NCBI RefSeq assembly: GCF_000312125.1
Contig: NZ_HE978643.1
Location: 173,419 to 237,418 of the forward strand
From: Timonella senegalensis JC301
GTDB taxonomy: Bacteria > Actinomycetota > Actinomycetes > Actinomycetales > Cellulomonadaceae
Reading direction: 5' to 3'
DNA: 64,000 nt
Below the pieces are notes generated by a model. That model was not told the DNA's origin, searched no databases, and worked only from the letters and a program-made list of their open reading frames with translations. Shown piece after piece: positions 34,716 through 42,826 of this stretch. The translations under genes and the position numbers were made by a program. The first letter of the stretch is position 1, and each line of letters starts with the position of its first letter.

Positions 34716-35263
34716 TTCGGCTTCGTCCGGACCGCCTAGCCCGTCAGGAGTGCCTGACCCGGCTGAAACACGAGGAGCGCCAAACCCATCTGGACCGCCT
34801 AGCCCGTCAGAACTGCCTTGCCCGTCAGAACCCCCTTGCCCGTCTCGACCGCAATCACGAAGCCGGAAACGCACCAGTTGAGTTCATCGGGGTAGTCATT
34901 GCGGTGATCATCCCCGTGCTCATGATTCTGGCTGGCGTGGCCCAAGTCCAGGCGGCGCGCCTCGCGGCCGAGAGCGCAGCCAGCGAGTCTGCGAGGATGT
35001 ACGCCCTGTCCCGAGACTTTGGTTCAGCCGGTGAGACTGCTCAGCGGACAGCAACGCTCGCTTTTGTGGATCAGGGGCTCTCCACCTCCTCTTCCAACCC
35101 GAGGATCGAGGTGTCATGTCCGCGCACCTGCGCAGGAGAGATGGTCACATCTCGAGTGCGCTACACGGTCAAGCTGCCACTGCTGGGATGGCTTCCCGTC
35201 GCTCGGGTCAGCGTGAACGCCGTCGGAACCTCCTACTCAGGGCAGTACGTTGAACGGAACTAG
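34712..35263 (+). CDS. TadE-like pseudopilin with repeat-bearing N-terminus
   Basis: The 183-residue protein has a TadE-type segment (EAGNAPVEFIGVVIAVIIPVLMILAG) starting only at about residue 50. The first 48 residues are Arg/Leu/Gln-rich and repetitive (DRLARQ-x-CLARQ units), encoded by direct repeats at 34730-34747 and 34793-34810. AGGAGGTGCC lies directly upstream of the GTG, so translation from 34712 looks real, but the leader is longer than usual. Cysteines in SCPRTCAG could form a disulfide outside the cell. Confidence 0.72.
   Translation: MIRLRPDRLARQECLTRLKHEERQTHLDRLARQNCLARQNPLARLDRNHEAGNAPVEFIGVVIAVIIPVLMILAGVAQVQAARLAAESAASESARMYALSRDFGSAGETAQRTATLAFVDQGLSTSSSNPRIEVSCPRTCAGEMVTSRVRYTVKLPLLGWLPVARVSVNAVGTSYSGQYVERN
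34730..34835 (+). repeat. Short direct repeats in the TadE-like gene
   Basis: GACCGCCTAGCCCGTCAG occurs at 34730-34747 and again at 34793-34810; a partial third unit (TTGCCCGTCAGAA) follows at about 34818-34830. The repeats lengthen the N-terminal region of the pseudopilin in frame. Confidence 0.75.
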
Positions 35264-35267
35264 CACC

Positions 35268-35852
35268 ATGAAGCGGACCTGGCACGCTCACCCGCATACA
35301 CTCCGCACATCAGATGGGCAAGACACCGCTCCTATGTGCCGGCGTGGACTCCCAACACGGTCGAACGAAGACGGGAACATCCTCATCCTCGGGTTGGGAT
35401 ACGTCGCCATCATTCTCGTGCTGCTCCTGGTCGTACTCCAGCTTGGATCGCTCTACCTCTATAAGAAGCAGCTGTCCTCTGTTGCAGATGCCACCGCCCT
35501 ATATCTCACGGATCAGCGCGTAGCACGTGAGTACTACGCGGGTACATCCGCACCTTCCAACGAATCACCCAAGCCGGCCGAGTCCGAAGGGGAGGGCGAT
35601 GCGCTGAGCCACAGTGACGCAAACTATCGCGACCTCGCACGCGAGTCTGAGCGGTTCGCCTCACGTGCTGCCCAGTCCAAGGGCTTACCCGAGGTCAGTT
35701 TGGAGTCGCTGTCCACCCAGAATGGTGAGTCACGCCTACGGGTCGCAGCACGATTCAAGGTGTCGGCTCCCTCCGGGCTTACGCCGTCTAGGGGCCCGGA
35801 GAAGTTCCTGGTGACTCTGCGTGGAACGTCAACTGCTATCACTATCGAATAG
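35268..35852 (+). CDS. TadG-like pilus assembly protein
   Basis: The 194-residue protein has an NEDGNILILGLGYVAIILVLLLVVLQ segment (split: EDGNILILGLGY then a strongly hydrophobic helix), the Tad pseudopilin pattern, and then a hydrophilic extracytoplasmic part with an acidic, Ser/Pro-rich stretch. The helicase-putative-TadG start is recognisable in DATALYLTDQRVA after the helix. ATG at 35268 follows the previous stop by four bases; a TTG at 35250 is an alternative. It is the last gene of the Tad operon. Confidence 0.72.
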   Translation: MKRTWHAHPHTLRTSDGQDTAPMCRRGLPTRSNEDGNILILGLGYVAIILVLLLVVLQLGSLYLYKKQLSSVADATALYLTDQRVAREYYAGTSAPSNESPKPAESEGEGDALSHSDANYRDLARESERFASRAAQSKGLPEVSLESLSTQNGESRLRVAARFKVSAPSGLTPSRGPEKFLVTLRGTSTAITIE

Positions 35853-35992
35853 AAAGCCGTGCCGCCACACACTCTTGGTCACCACCCGACCAGCAATTTC
35901 CCGTGACCACCCAGCGCTCCGGAGTGCGGCCGTCAAACTGTGACGTGAGCGACGGATTGGTGCCTAGGGGGTCGCAGGCATGGCACCTGCCG

Positions 35993-35998
35993 TAGAAT
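35993..35998 (+). promoter_or_regulatory. -10 box TAGAAT of prfB
   Basis: TAGAAT lies eight bases before the GTG at 36007, with AAGGA between. The start of prfB is therefore leaderless or has only a base or two of leader. Confidence 0.45.
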
Positions 35999-36006
35999 CA
36001 AGGATT

Positions 36007-37116
36007 GTGGCCACTGAATTCTCTGTAGAAATCCCTCATCTCCGCGCGACTATCGCAACGATCTCCGCCGTAAGCGACCCTGAAGCTCTACGCGCTAAGA
36101 TTGCCGAACTTTCGGAGGCGGCCGCTGCGCCGGACCTCTGGGACGATGTCGCGGAAGCGCAAAAGGTCACCAGCGCGCTGTCTGCAGCGCAGAACGAGCT
36201 CAAGCGCATCGATTCGATCGAGCAGCGGATCGACGATCTGGAGGTCCTCGTCGAGATGGCCATCGAGGGCGACGACGCCGACACCCTCGAAGAGGCTGAG
36301 TCTGAGTACGAGTCCATCAAGAAGGACCTCGACCAGCTCGAGGTCCGCACCCTGCTCTCTGGTGAGTATGACGCCCGTGAGGCAGTTGTGACGATCCGTG
36401 CGGGAGCGGGTGGCGTGGATGCCGCTGACTTTGCCGAGATGCTCATGCGCATGTATCTGCGTTGGGCGGAGCGCAACGGATACCCCACTGCTGTTCTGGA
36501 TACCTCCTACGCGGAAGAGGCGGGCCTCAAGTCCGCAACCTTCGAGGTCAAGGCTCCCTACGCGTTCGGTCACCTCTCGGTTGAGGCTGGCACCCACCGC
36601 CTCGTGCGCATCTCTCCGTTCGACAACCAAGGCCGTCGCCAGACCTCGTTCGCCGCAGTCGAGGTTGTGCCGCTCATTGAGCAGACCGACCACGTTGAGA
36701 TTCCTGAGAACGAGATCCGCGTTGACGTGTTCCGTTCGTCGGGGCCTGGTGGTCAGTCCGTGAACACGACTGACTCTGCAGTGCGCATGACCCACATTCC
36801 TACCGGAATCGTGGTCTCGATGCAGAACGAGAAGTCCCAGATCCAGAACCGTGCGGCCGCGATGCGCGTCCTCCAGTCCAGGTTGCTTCTTGAGCGCCAA
36901 GCCGAGGAGAAGGCCAAGAAGAAGGAGCTCGCCGGAGACATCAAGGCGTCGTGGGGCGACCAGATGCGCTCCTACGTGCTGCAGCCTTACCAGATGGTCA
37001 AGGACCTGCGCACTGAGCACGAGGTCGGAAACACCGGCGCTGTCTTTGATGGCGCGATCGATGACTTCATCGAGGCTGGTATCCGCTGGCGCCGTTCCCA
37101 CTCATCTGACGACTGA
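36007..37116 (+). CDS. prfB: Peptide chain release factor 2
   Basis: The 369-residue protein has the N-terminal coiled-coil domain, the RF2 stop-codon recognition tripeptide SPF (in [11 protein letters not shown]) and the peptidyl-tRNA hydrolysis motif GGQ ([10 protein letters not shown]). It terminates translation at UGA and UAA. No in-frame UGA programmed-frameshift site, as used by E. coli prfB, is present. GTG at 36007 gives the normal length; an ATG at 35980 is possible. Its position upstream of ftsEX is conserved in actinobacteria. Confidence 0.95.
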   Translation: MATEFSVEIPHLRATIATISAVSDPEALRAKIAELSEAAAAPDLWDDVAEAQKVTSALSAAQNELKRIDSIEQRIDDLEVLVEMAIEGDDADTLEEAESEYESIKKDLDQLEVRTLLSGEYDAREAVVTIRAGAGGVDAADFAEMLMRMYLRWAERNGYPTAVLDTSYAEEAGLKSATFEVKAPYAFGHLSVEAGTHRLVRISPFDNQGRRQTSFAAVEVVPLIEQTDHVEIPENEIRVDVFRSSGPGGQSVNTTDSAVRMTHIPTGIVVSMQNEKSQIQNRAAAMRVLQSRLLLERQAEEKAKKKELAGDIKASWGDQMRSYVLQPYQMVKDLRTEHEVGNTGAVFDGAIDDFIEAGIRWRRSHSSDD

Positions 37117-37129
37117 TAGTACGAAAAGT

Positions 37130-37156
37130 GAGGCCCGCGGCTCTGCCGCGGGCCTC
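37130..37156. terminator. Terminator between prfB and the VOC gene
   Basis: An 11-bp G-C-rich stem (37130-37140 with 37146-37156, CTCTG loop) is followed by ATTCTTTATTTT. It serves prfB and possibly the convergent VOC gene. Confidence 0.92.
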
Positions 37157-37198
37157 ATTCTTTATTTTCGACGATTGTGGTGACGCCACAGGGTCGCC

Positions 37199-37627
37199 TC
37201 ACCTTTCGGCTACGCAAAACTCGTTTCCCTCGGGATCTTGGAAGGTATACCAGTGGTGCGGGCCCTGGCTACCGCGGTGCATGAAAGTAGCGCCGCGCTC
37301 AAGCAGTTCGTCCTTAGCCTGATCGAGCGTGCCTTCCTCAACGTAGACGTCGAGGTGTAGACGATTCTTTACCTTTTTGGACTCCGGAACCTCTTGGAAG
37401 AGAAGCCGTGGGCTCGTCGCCGTGGCGGTGAGTGCCGCACCCGACTTCCATACGAGCGCGCCGTTGAACTGCATGGTCTCATCCTCGTGTGCAAAGCCCT
37501 TGCTGATCATGGACGCGATGAACTCGGCGTCTTGCGGTTCCACGTCACGCCCCAGGGTCTTTGCCCACCACTGGGCAAGTTCGTGGGGGAGTGTGCAATC
37601 CCAGACAATCTGAAAGCTGTGTTCCAT
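37199..37627 (-). CDS. VOC superfamily (glyoxalase/bleomycin-resistance-like) protein
   Basis: The 142-residue protein fits the duplicated beta-alpha-beta-beta-beta fold of glyoxalase-like proteins: HSFQIVWDCTLPHELAQWW at the start and HLDVYVEE...WYTFQDPEGNEFCV at the end, the usual DPEGN-x-FC signature. Function is not predictable from sequence. ATG at 37627 is preceded by TACGCT at six bases. It interrupts the prfB-ftsE neighbourhood on the opposite strand. Confidence 0.85.
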   Translation of the reverse strand: MEHSFQIVWDCTLPHELAQWWAKTLGRDVEPQDAEFIASMISKGFAHEDETMQFNGALVWKSGAALTATATSPRLLFQEVPESKKVKNRLHLDVYVEEGTLDQAKDELLERGATFMHRGSQGPHHWYTFQDPEGNEFCVAER

Positions 37628-37633
37628 TCTTTG

Positions 37634-37639
37634 AGCGTA
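37634..37639 (-). promoter_or_regulatory. -10 box TACGCT of the VOC gene
   Basis: TACGCT, six bases, then ATG at 37627 on the minus strand; a leaderless arrangement. Confidence 0.55.
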
Positions 37640-37824
37640 GTTGCAACGGCGGATGGCGCATCTTGAGTTGGTGGCTGCTGCGGAATCCACCCGCGATGTG
37701 CAATCGTGTGGGTCTCTGGTTTTGCGGCGTGTCATGGCAAGCCGATGGGTATCTCTGCCTAGGCTCGTCCTGACCAGTGTGTCTATTGCGGCCTTACAAA
37801 TCGCAGCATTTAGGAACAAATTTC

Positions 37825-38514
37825 GTGATTCGATTAGATAACGTGACCAAGGTGTACGCGCGCGGTGCGCGGCCCGCACTCGACGACGTCTCCCTGGAGA
37901 TTGAGCGCGGGGAGTTCGTCTTCCTCGTGGGTGCGTCGGGTTCAGGTAAGTCCACCTTCCTCCGGCTTGTGCTCCGCGAGGAGAAGGCCACGAGTGGCCG
38001 AGTCCTTGTAGCTGGAAACGACCTTACTTCGCTGTCGAACTGGAAGGTTCCTGCGCTCCGCCGTCAGATGGGTGCGGTGTTCCAGGACTTTCGTTTGCTT
38101 CCTAATAAGACCGTATTCGAGAACGTAGCGTTCGCTCTTCAGGTCATTGGCAAGCCGAAGCACCACATCATGACAACCGTCCCGGATGTCCTAGAGATGG
38201 TGGGCCTTGCTGGTAAAGAGAAGCGTCGCCCGCACGAGCTCTCCGGTGGTGAGCAACAGCGCGTCGCCATTGCGCGAGCGGTCGCAAACAGGCCCTCGAT
38301 CCTCCTGTGTGACGAGCCTACGGGTAACCTCGACCCCACAACTTCCCTTGGAATCATGCGCCTTCTGGACCGGATCAACCGAACAGGAACCACAGTCGTC
38401 ATGGCAACGCACGACGACGAGATCGTGGACCAGATGCGAAAGCGCGTTATCGAGCTATCCGTCGGCGAGATGGTCCGTGACCAGTCTCGTGGCGTCTACG
38501 GCTCAACGCGATAA
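37825..38514 (+). CDS. ftsE: Cell-division ATP-binding protein FtsE
   Basis: The 229-residue ABC ATPase has Walker [10 protein letters not shown], signature ELSGGEQQR, Walker [12 protein letters not shown] and switch ATHDDE. It drives conformational changes in FtsX that activate a peptidoglycan hydrolase at the division site. GTG at 37825 begins the usual FtsE sequence ([14 protein letters not shown]). ftsX starts nine bases after its stop, and the hydrolase gene follows. Confidence 0.94.
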   Translation: MIRLDNVTKVYARGARPALDDVSLEIERGEFVFLVGASGSGKSTFLRLVLREEKATSGRVLVAGNDLTSLSNWKVPALRRQMGAVFQDFRLLPNKTVFENVAFALQVIGKPKHHIMTTVPDVLEMVGLAGKEKRRPHELSGGEQQRVAIARAVANRPSILLCDEPTGNLDPTTSLGIMRLLDRINRTGTTVVMATHDDEIVDQMRKRVIELSVGEMVRDQSRGVYGSTR

Positions 38515-38523
38515 GGGGGAGTC

Positions 38524-39444
38524 ATGCGTTTTCAATTCATTCTTTCTGAGATCGGCATCGGACTGAGGCGTAACCTCTCGATGACCATCTCTGTCATCCT
38601 GGTTACCTTTGTCTCTCTCACCTTCGTGGGCGCTGGAATCCTGACCCAAACACAAATCCAGAAGCTTAAGGGTGAGTGGTACGACAAGGTCGAGATTTCC
38701 GTTTACCTTTGCCCTCGGGACTCCTCGGTCCCAACCTGCGCGGATGGTGAGGCAACGGACGCGCAGATCGCTGAGGTCAAGCAGATCCTCGATTCGCCTG
38801 AGGTCTCACCTGAGATCCGCAGCGTCGAGTTCGAGTCCAAGGAACAGGCGTGGACTAGCTTTGAGGAGAACTTCAGCGACCGCTGGTGGTTCTCCGAGAT
38901 GACGGTCGACGACATGAACGCCTCGTACCGCATTAAGCTGACCAACCCTCAGCAGTATGAGGTCATCAACGAGGTACTTACGGGCCGCGCGGGTGTTGAG
39001 CAAGTTCGTGATCAGCGTGAAGTGTATGAGCCGTTGTTTAACGTCATGAACAAGGCGACCCTCGTCGCCTCCGGACTTGCAGGTGTCATGCTGCTTGCCG
39101 CAATCCTGCTGATCACCACCACGATTCGTCTCTCGGCGATGTCTCGCCAGCGTGAGACAGGGATCATGCGCCTCGTGGGTGCGTCAAACTTCTTCATCCA
39201 GCTGCCTTTCATGCTCGAGGGTGCAATTGCCGCAACCATAGGTGCTGGATTTGCCGTGGTTGCGCTGTGGTTCGGAGTAAAGTACCTAGTTCAGGGCTGG
39301 CTTGAAACCTCGATGGATACCATCGCAGTGCCGTACATCACTACCGGTGACGTCTTGCTCATAGCACCGCTACTCATCGGAGTCGCAGTCATTCTCGCGA
39401 CCATCTCCTCGATCGTGACCCTTAGCCGCTACACCAAGGTATAG
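38524..39444 (+). CDS. ftsX: Cell-division protein FtsX
   Basis: The 306-residue protein has an N-terminal helix, an extracytoplasmic loop (about 50-165) and three C-terminal helices. The LSAMSRQRETGIMRLVGASNFFI cytoplasmic loop contacts FtsE. The outer loop contains two cysteines (LCPRDSSVPTC) that probably form a disulfide, as in actinobacterial FtsX, and the surface that binds the partner hydrolase. It is translated with ftsE and the M23 gene. Confidence 0.94.
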   Translation: MRFQFILSEIGIGLRRNLSMTISVILVTFVSLTFVGAGILTQTQIQKLKGEWYDKVEISVYLCPRDSSVPTCADGEATDAQIAEVKQILDSPEVSPEIRSVEFESKEQAWTSFEENFSDRWWFSEMTVDDMNASYRIKLTNPQQYEVINEVLTGRAGVEQVRDQREVYEPLFNVMNKATLVASGLAGVMLLAAILLITTTIRLSAMSRQRETGIMRLVGASNFFIQLPFMLEGAIAATIGAGFAVVALWFGVKYLVQGWLETSMDTIAVPYITTGDVLLIAPLLIGVAVILATISSIVTLSRYTKV

Positions 39445-39447
39445 ACC

Positions 39448-40944
39448 GTGAACCTCTCCGCCAGCACTTCCGCCCGTTTCCGCCGCCGGGCCGCCGCGTG
39501 GTCGGCCAGTTTCCTCGCCGGCTTGCTCACCCTGTCGATCGCTATCGCGCTCCCTGCGCAAGGCGACGAGCTCGACGACAGGTTGGCTAAGGCAAAAGCG
39601 CAGCAGTCTAGGGCACGCTCATCGATTGAGTCCCTCAAGGATGATCTTGCTGAGACTGACAAGGAACTCACCGACGCCTATCTCAAGCTGAAGCAAGTAG
39701 AGGCGCAACTTCCCGTTGCCGAGGCAAACCTGTCGATTGCAAACAAGGTGTACCAGGAGGCGCAGCGCGAAGCGGATGCGCTCGCACAGAAGCTCGTGGA
39801 CGCTCAGGCAGAGAAGGCGAGCCTCGAGGACCAGATTGCCAAGAACCAAGAGTCGATGGACGCTGCTCGCAGCGGTGTCGTGGAGATGGCCAGGCAGGCT
39901 GCCCGAGGCGACCTCGACATGACGAGCTTGGGGCTAATTGTAGGTGCCGAAAGCACGGACGATTACATCGATCGCTACAACATGAACTCCGCTGCGATGC
40001 GGTCTCAAACCAAGTCGCTGGACAAGCTCCGCGCGACACGCGCTATCTCCACTAACGCACAGGTACGCCTTGAAGCAGTGAACGATGTCATCGCTGACTT
40101 GAAGGACGAAGCCGATGCCAAGGTCATTGAAGCTCAGTCAAAGCAGCAGGCAGCCGAGGACGCAAAGCGAGAGGTGGAGTCGCTGATCGTCCAGCAAGAG
40201 CAGGCCGCCTCCCACATCGAGGGCAGAAAGGCCACCGCGCAGCAAGACCTGAAGGCTGAGCAGGCGAACAGCGCCAGCCTGAGTGCTGAGATCCGCAAGA
40301 TCGCTGGTCTGCAGAAGGAGCAAGCAGAGAAGGAAGCCGCTGAAGAGAAAAGGCGGCAAGAGGAAGAAAAGAAGAAGCAAGAGGAAGCCGACAAGAACAA
40401 GCCGAGCGGTGGCGGTGGCTCCAAGCCCGGAAGTGGCTCCGGCGGTTCCAGCGGCGGCGGTGGAAGCAGTTCCGGTGGTGGAGGAAGCAGCTCTGGCGGT
40501 GGAGGAGGAAGCTCCAGCGGTGGTGGGAGCAGTTCCGGAGGCTCGGGCTGGTTCACGTGGCCAACCGAGTACCGCGTTGTGACGAGCAACTACGGATGGC
40601 GTCTGCACCCAATCCTCGGGTACTACCGACTCCACGCCGGAACTGACATGCGCACCTACTGCGGAACCAAGATCTTTGCTGCTCGCTCTGGCACCGTGGC
40701 ATGGGCGCAGTGGAAGGGCGGGTTTGGTAACCAGGTTCTCGTTAACCACGGCTCGATCGGCGGGAAGAACGTCATGACTTCCTACAACCACCTCACCTCA
40801 TTTGCTGTGAGTCCCGGGCAGAGGGTCCAGGCGGGCCAGCTCGTGGGCTACTCCGGTAACACGGGCTTGTCTGGAGCGTGCCACCTGCACTTTGAGGCGT
40901 ACGTGAATGGATCTACGATTGACCCCATGACCAAGATGAAGTGA
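39448..40944 (+). CDS. M23 (LytM) peptidoglycan endopeptidase with coiled coil, FtsEX partner
   Basis: The 498-residue protein has a signal peptide (about 1-38), a long coiled coil (about 40-320), a Gly/Ser-rich linker (about 325-370) and a C-terminal M23 metallopeptidase with zinc ligands H396, D400 and H481 (HAGTD, HLHF). The layout is that of EnvC/PcsB/RipC-like proteins, whose coiled coil docks onto FtsX and releases the catalytic domain when FtsE hydrolyses ATP. It starts three bases after ftsX. The linker is encoded by imperfect GGC/GGT-AGC repeats at about 40410-40545. Confidence 0.92.
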   Translation: MNLSASTSARFRRRAAAWSASFLAGLLTLSIAIALPAQGDELDDRLAKAKAQQSRARSSIESLKDDLAETDKELTDAYLKLKQVEAQLPVAEANLSIANKVYQEAQREADALAQKLVDAQAEKASLEDQIAKNQESMDAARSGVVEMARQAARGDLDMTSLGLIVGAESTDDYIDRYNMNSAAMRSQTKSLDKLRATRAISTNAQVRLEAVNDVIADLKDEADAKVIEAQSKQQAAEDAKREVESLIVQQEQAASHIEGRKATAQQDLKAEQANSASLSAEIRKIAGLQKEQAEKEAAEEKRRQEEEKKKQEEADKNKPSGGGGSKPGSGSGGSSGGGGSSSGGGGSSSGGGGGSSSGGGSSSGGSGWFTWPTEYRVVTSNYGWRLHPILGYYRLHAGTDMRTYCGTKIFAARSGTVAWAQWKGGFGNQVLVNHGSIGGKNVMTSYNHLTSFAVSPGQRVQAGQLVGYSGNTGLSGACHLHFEAYVNGSTIDPMTKMK

Positions 40945-41014
40945 TAGTCACAGGTGAGACCCCTAAAATACATTGGGTAAAACCCGCTGCGTTGGCATAC
41001 GCTAACTAGGCACT

Positions 41015-41039
41015 CGCCGAGACCTCTCAGGTCTTGGCG
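41015..41039 (+). terminator. Hairpin in the smpB leader
   Basis: An 11-bp stem with one G-U pair (41015-41025 with 41029-41039) lies between the M23 gene and smpB. It is followed by GCGACTCTTC, so it could end the ftsEX transcript or attenuate readthrough into smpB. Confidence 0.55.
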
Positions 41040-41076
41040 GCGACTCTTCATTGGACTTTCGGCGTTGGGAGGAAAC

Positions 41077-41604
41077 GTGGTCAAGGGAAAGATGTACAAC
41101 GTGCCCGGCTCGACGCCTAACAAGCCGAAGGCTCAGGACAAGGCGCCAACCCGGCAACTCATAACCGCTAACAAGCGTGCGCGCCACGACTACCTCATTG
41201 AGGACGTGTACGAGGCAGGTTTGGTACTTGGCGGAACTGAGGTCAAGGCGTTGCGTGCTGGGCGCGCCTCGCTTGCCGAGGGCTGGGTCTACTTGGAAAA
41301 CGGAGAGGCGTGGCTTGAGGGCGCGCATATCTCCGAGTACACCCACGGCACGTGGACCAACCACGCGCCACGTCGCAAACGCAAACTACTGCTCCACAAG
41401 TCGGAGATCATCCGACTCGAGCACAAGACAGCCGAAAAGGGTCTGACCATCGTCCCGCTCCAGATGTACTGGCTGGACGGTCGCGCAAAGATCGAGATTG
41501 CTCTTGCCCGAGGTAAGAAGGAATACGACAAGCGCCAGACGCTCAAGGAAAAGCAGGACAATCGTGAGGCGCTGAGAGCTATGCGTCTTCGCGAAAAAAT
41601 GTGA
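41077..41604 (+). CDS. smpB: SsrA-binding protein SmpB
   Basis: The 175-residue protein shows the SmpB core: [35 protein letters not shown], and the basic tail [21 protein letters not shown] that mimics an anticodon stem. It binds tmRNA and delivers it to stalled ribosomes. GTG at 41077 has GGGAGG four bases upstream; ATG at 41092, after AAGGGA, is an alternative that gives a length closer to the family norm. The tmRNA gene lies 112 bases downstream. Confidence 0.94.
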   Translation: MVKGKMYNVPGSTPNKPKAQDKAPTRQLITANKRARHDYLIEDVYEAGLVLGGTEVKALRAGRASLAEGWVYLENGEAWLEGAHISEYTHGTWTNHAPRRKRKLLLHKSEIIRLEHKTAEKGLTIVPLQMYWLDGRAKIEIALARGKKEYDKRQTLKEKQDNREALRAMRLREKM

Positions 41605-41704
41605 ATCGTCGAAAATCGGTTTCGCAGCCAGTGAATAAATAACTGGCCAATCGGGACCAATGATCGACTAGAATAGAGAAGTCCTGAGAGATCAGGCGAT
41701 GTTT

Positions 41705-41710
41705 GATAAT
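41705..41710 (+). promoter_or_regulatory. -10 box GATAAT of ssrA
   Basis: GATAAT is followed by six bases and then the first G of the mature tmRNA at 41717, so transcription may begin at the mature 5' end. The -35 region is weak. TAGAAT at about 41668-41673 could be an alternative upstream promoter. Confidence 0.5.
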
Positions 41711-41716
41711 CACATA

Positions 41717-42090
41717 GGGGACGATCGGTTTCGACGGTGGTCGTGTTTCGATGAGAAGCGGGCCGAGGATGTGGGCTTATCTCGTTAACGATGCCTACAA
41801 AACAATAGGTGCAGATTCTAAGCGCACCGACTTCGCCCTTGCTGCCTGATAGCGCAAGCGCCTAATGAAGTCCGTCAGCCCGGGGATGCTATCGCCCCGG
41901 ATCCTGGCGTCATCTAGATAGCTCAGCTTGCAACCTTTGTCGTTGGGGTTGTAGGGACTTTTAGACGACTGAGCCTGTCAGTGAACGTGTCTGCGCGAGC
42001 ACTGGGGCCGAGAAAATCCATAGCAGACTGCGCCCGGAGAAGTCCTGGATGTGCGTCACCGGACCGGGGTTCGATTCCCCGCGTCTCCAC
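41717..42090 (+). ncRNA. ssrA: Transfer-messenger RNA (tmRNA)
   Basis: The 5' end GGGGACGATCGGTTTCGACG and the 3' end with GGTTCGATTCCCC and GTCTCCAC form the tRNA-like domain (acceptor stem with one G-U pair, T-arm intact). The 3' CCA is not fully encoded (CCACT). The internal reading frame begins at GCA 41811 and encodes ADSKRTDFALAA before TGA, the degradation tag added to stalled products. Length of about 370 bases is normal. It directly follows smpB. Confidence 0.97.
41811..41849 (+). CDS. tmRNA-encoded proteolysis tag
   Basis: GCA resume codon, then codons for ADSKRTDFALAA and a TGA stop. The C-terminal ALAA targets tagged proteins to ClpXP-type proteases. The frame is also open upstream (AYKTIG), but GCA after ATAGGT matches the usual resume position. 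Confidence 0.88.
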   Translation, partial: ADSKRTDFALAA

Positions 42091-42138
42091 TGTTTCGCGT
42101 CATGCACTGCGTGCGCGAACCGATTGTCAAACATCAGT

Positions 42139-42174
42139 AAAAGGCGTCGCCCACGGTAGTGGGCGGCGCCTTTT
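42139..42174 (+). terminator. Terminator of ssrA
   Basis: A 16-bp stem (42139-42154 with 42159-42174, one T-G pair, GGTA loop) ends in TTTTT. A strong Rho-independent terminator 50 bases past the tmRNA. Confidence 0.95.
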
Positions 42175-42348
42175 TGTATGCCCGAATGCGGGAGCCAGGC
42201 TTTGGAGGTCGGCGCTGGGCTGCGAGGGTGTCTTGGCTTCCTCGGCCTGTGCCGCTTCGCTTGTCGCACAGGCCTCGTCTTGACGCCTTCGCCGTCCCTC
42301 GCCGTCCCTCGCGATCCTTCGCAGTCCCAGCGCCTCCCACTTTGCCGT

Positions 42349-42415
42349 GAGTGCCGCTTTCCTGCAGCGAGTGCCGTCGCGCGGAGACGGCACTCAGTGC
42401 ATGCGAGCGGCACTC
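42349..42415. repeat. 67-nt nested palindrome with GAGTGCCG units
   Basis: Three nested helices line up with matched internal loops: outer GAGTGCCGCT (42349-42358 with 42406-42415), middle TGCA (42363-42366 with 42398-42401) and inner GAGTGCCGTC (42369-42378 with 42386-42395). The internal loops are symmetric (4x4 and 2x2) and the apical loop has seven bases. Each arm contains GAGTGCCG twice, so the element looks like a REP/BIME-type repeat or a structured RNA. Confidence 0.7.
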
Positions 42416-42771
42416 GCGGAAGCCCTAGCGCGGCTAGGGCAGGACGGCGGGTTTCGGAGAGGCATGCGCTGGCGTCCTGAGCCTGCAATCCAAGAGTGAT
42501 CGGCTGTTTTTGCAGATGGGTGACCTGATGCGCGTTTCGAGCGGGTGAATTTTTCGCATTCTCGACTCGCCCGAGATGGTGACACGCTGACGTAACAGGA
42601 GGTGGTCGAGTGGGGCTGGAATTTGGCAAGTCTGATGTGCTGAAAATCGTGACCTGCACTCCTGTCTACCAACTCAATACAAGTGCACGCTTCAACCTGT
42701 ATCTCCGTTCAACCTGCTTTGTGCATAATTTCCGTCTCCCTCGCTAGAGGAAGTCGTCCTTCAGAAACTAA

Positions 42772-42791
42772 TTGATCTGACTCAAAGTCAG
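42772..42791 (+). promoter_or_regulatory. FNR/CRP-like operator upstream of dmsA
   Basis: TTGATCTGACTCAA (42772-42785) differs from the FNR consensus TTGAT-N4-ATCAA at one position and ends 41 bases before the dmsA ATG. An overlapping palindrome, CTGACT-CAA-AGTCAG (42777-42791), is an alternative reading of the same site. Oxygen control of an anaerobic reductase fits the gene context. Confidence 0.5.
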
Positions 42792-42826
42792 CAAGGACTA
42801 TCGTCTCGCATTCCTCGCTCCGGGCG

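Larger units (their letters stand above)
42180..42826. other. Long non-coding interval between ssrA and dmsA
   Basis: No recognisable gene is seen on either strand in this 650-base gap. It holds a 9-bp inverted repeat (42244-42252 with 42266-42274), short tandem CGCCGTCCCT units near 42288-42310, a 67-base nested palindrome (42349-42415) and, in its A/T-richer last 200 bases, the operator and promoter region of dmsA. Confidence 0.6.

Noticed and set aside
40138-40791. Antisense frame opposite the M23 gene encoding Ala/Thr-rich and Leu/Pro-rich repeats
   Set aside because: It is the complement of the Gly/Ser linker and coiled coil; repetitive composition explained by the coding strand.
41961-42659. 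232-codon minus-strand open frame over the 3' half of tmRNA and the following gap
   Set aside because: It overlaps the tmRNA gene and its terminator and gives a low-complexity, charge-biased translation with no family resemblance; a high-GC shadow frame.
42180-42826. Possible horizontally acquired island or mobile element between ssrA and dmsA
   Set aside because: tmRNA 3' ends are common integration sites, but no integrase, no direct repeat of the tmRNA end and no other mobility gene was found within the window.
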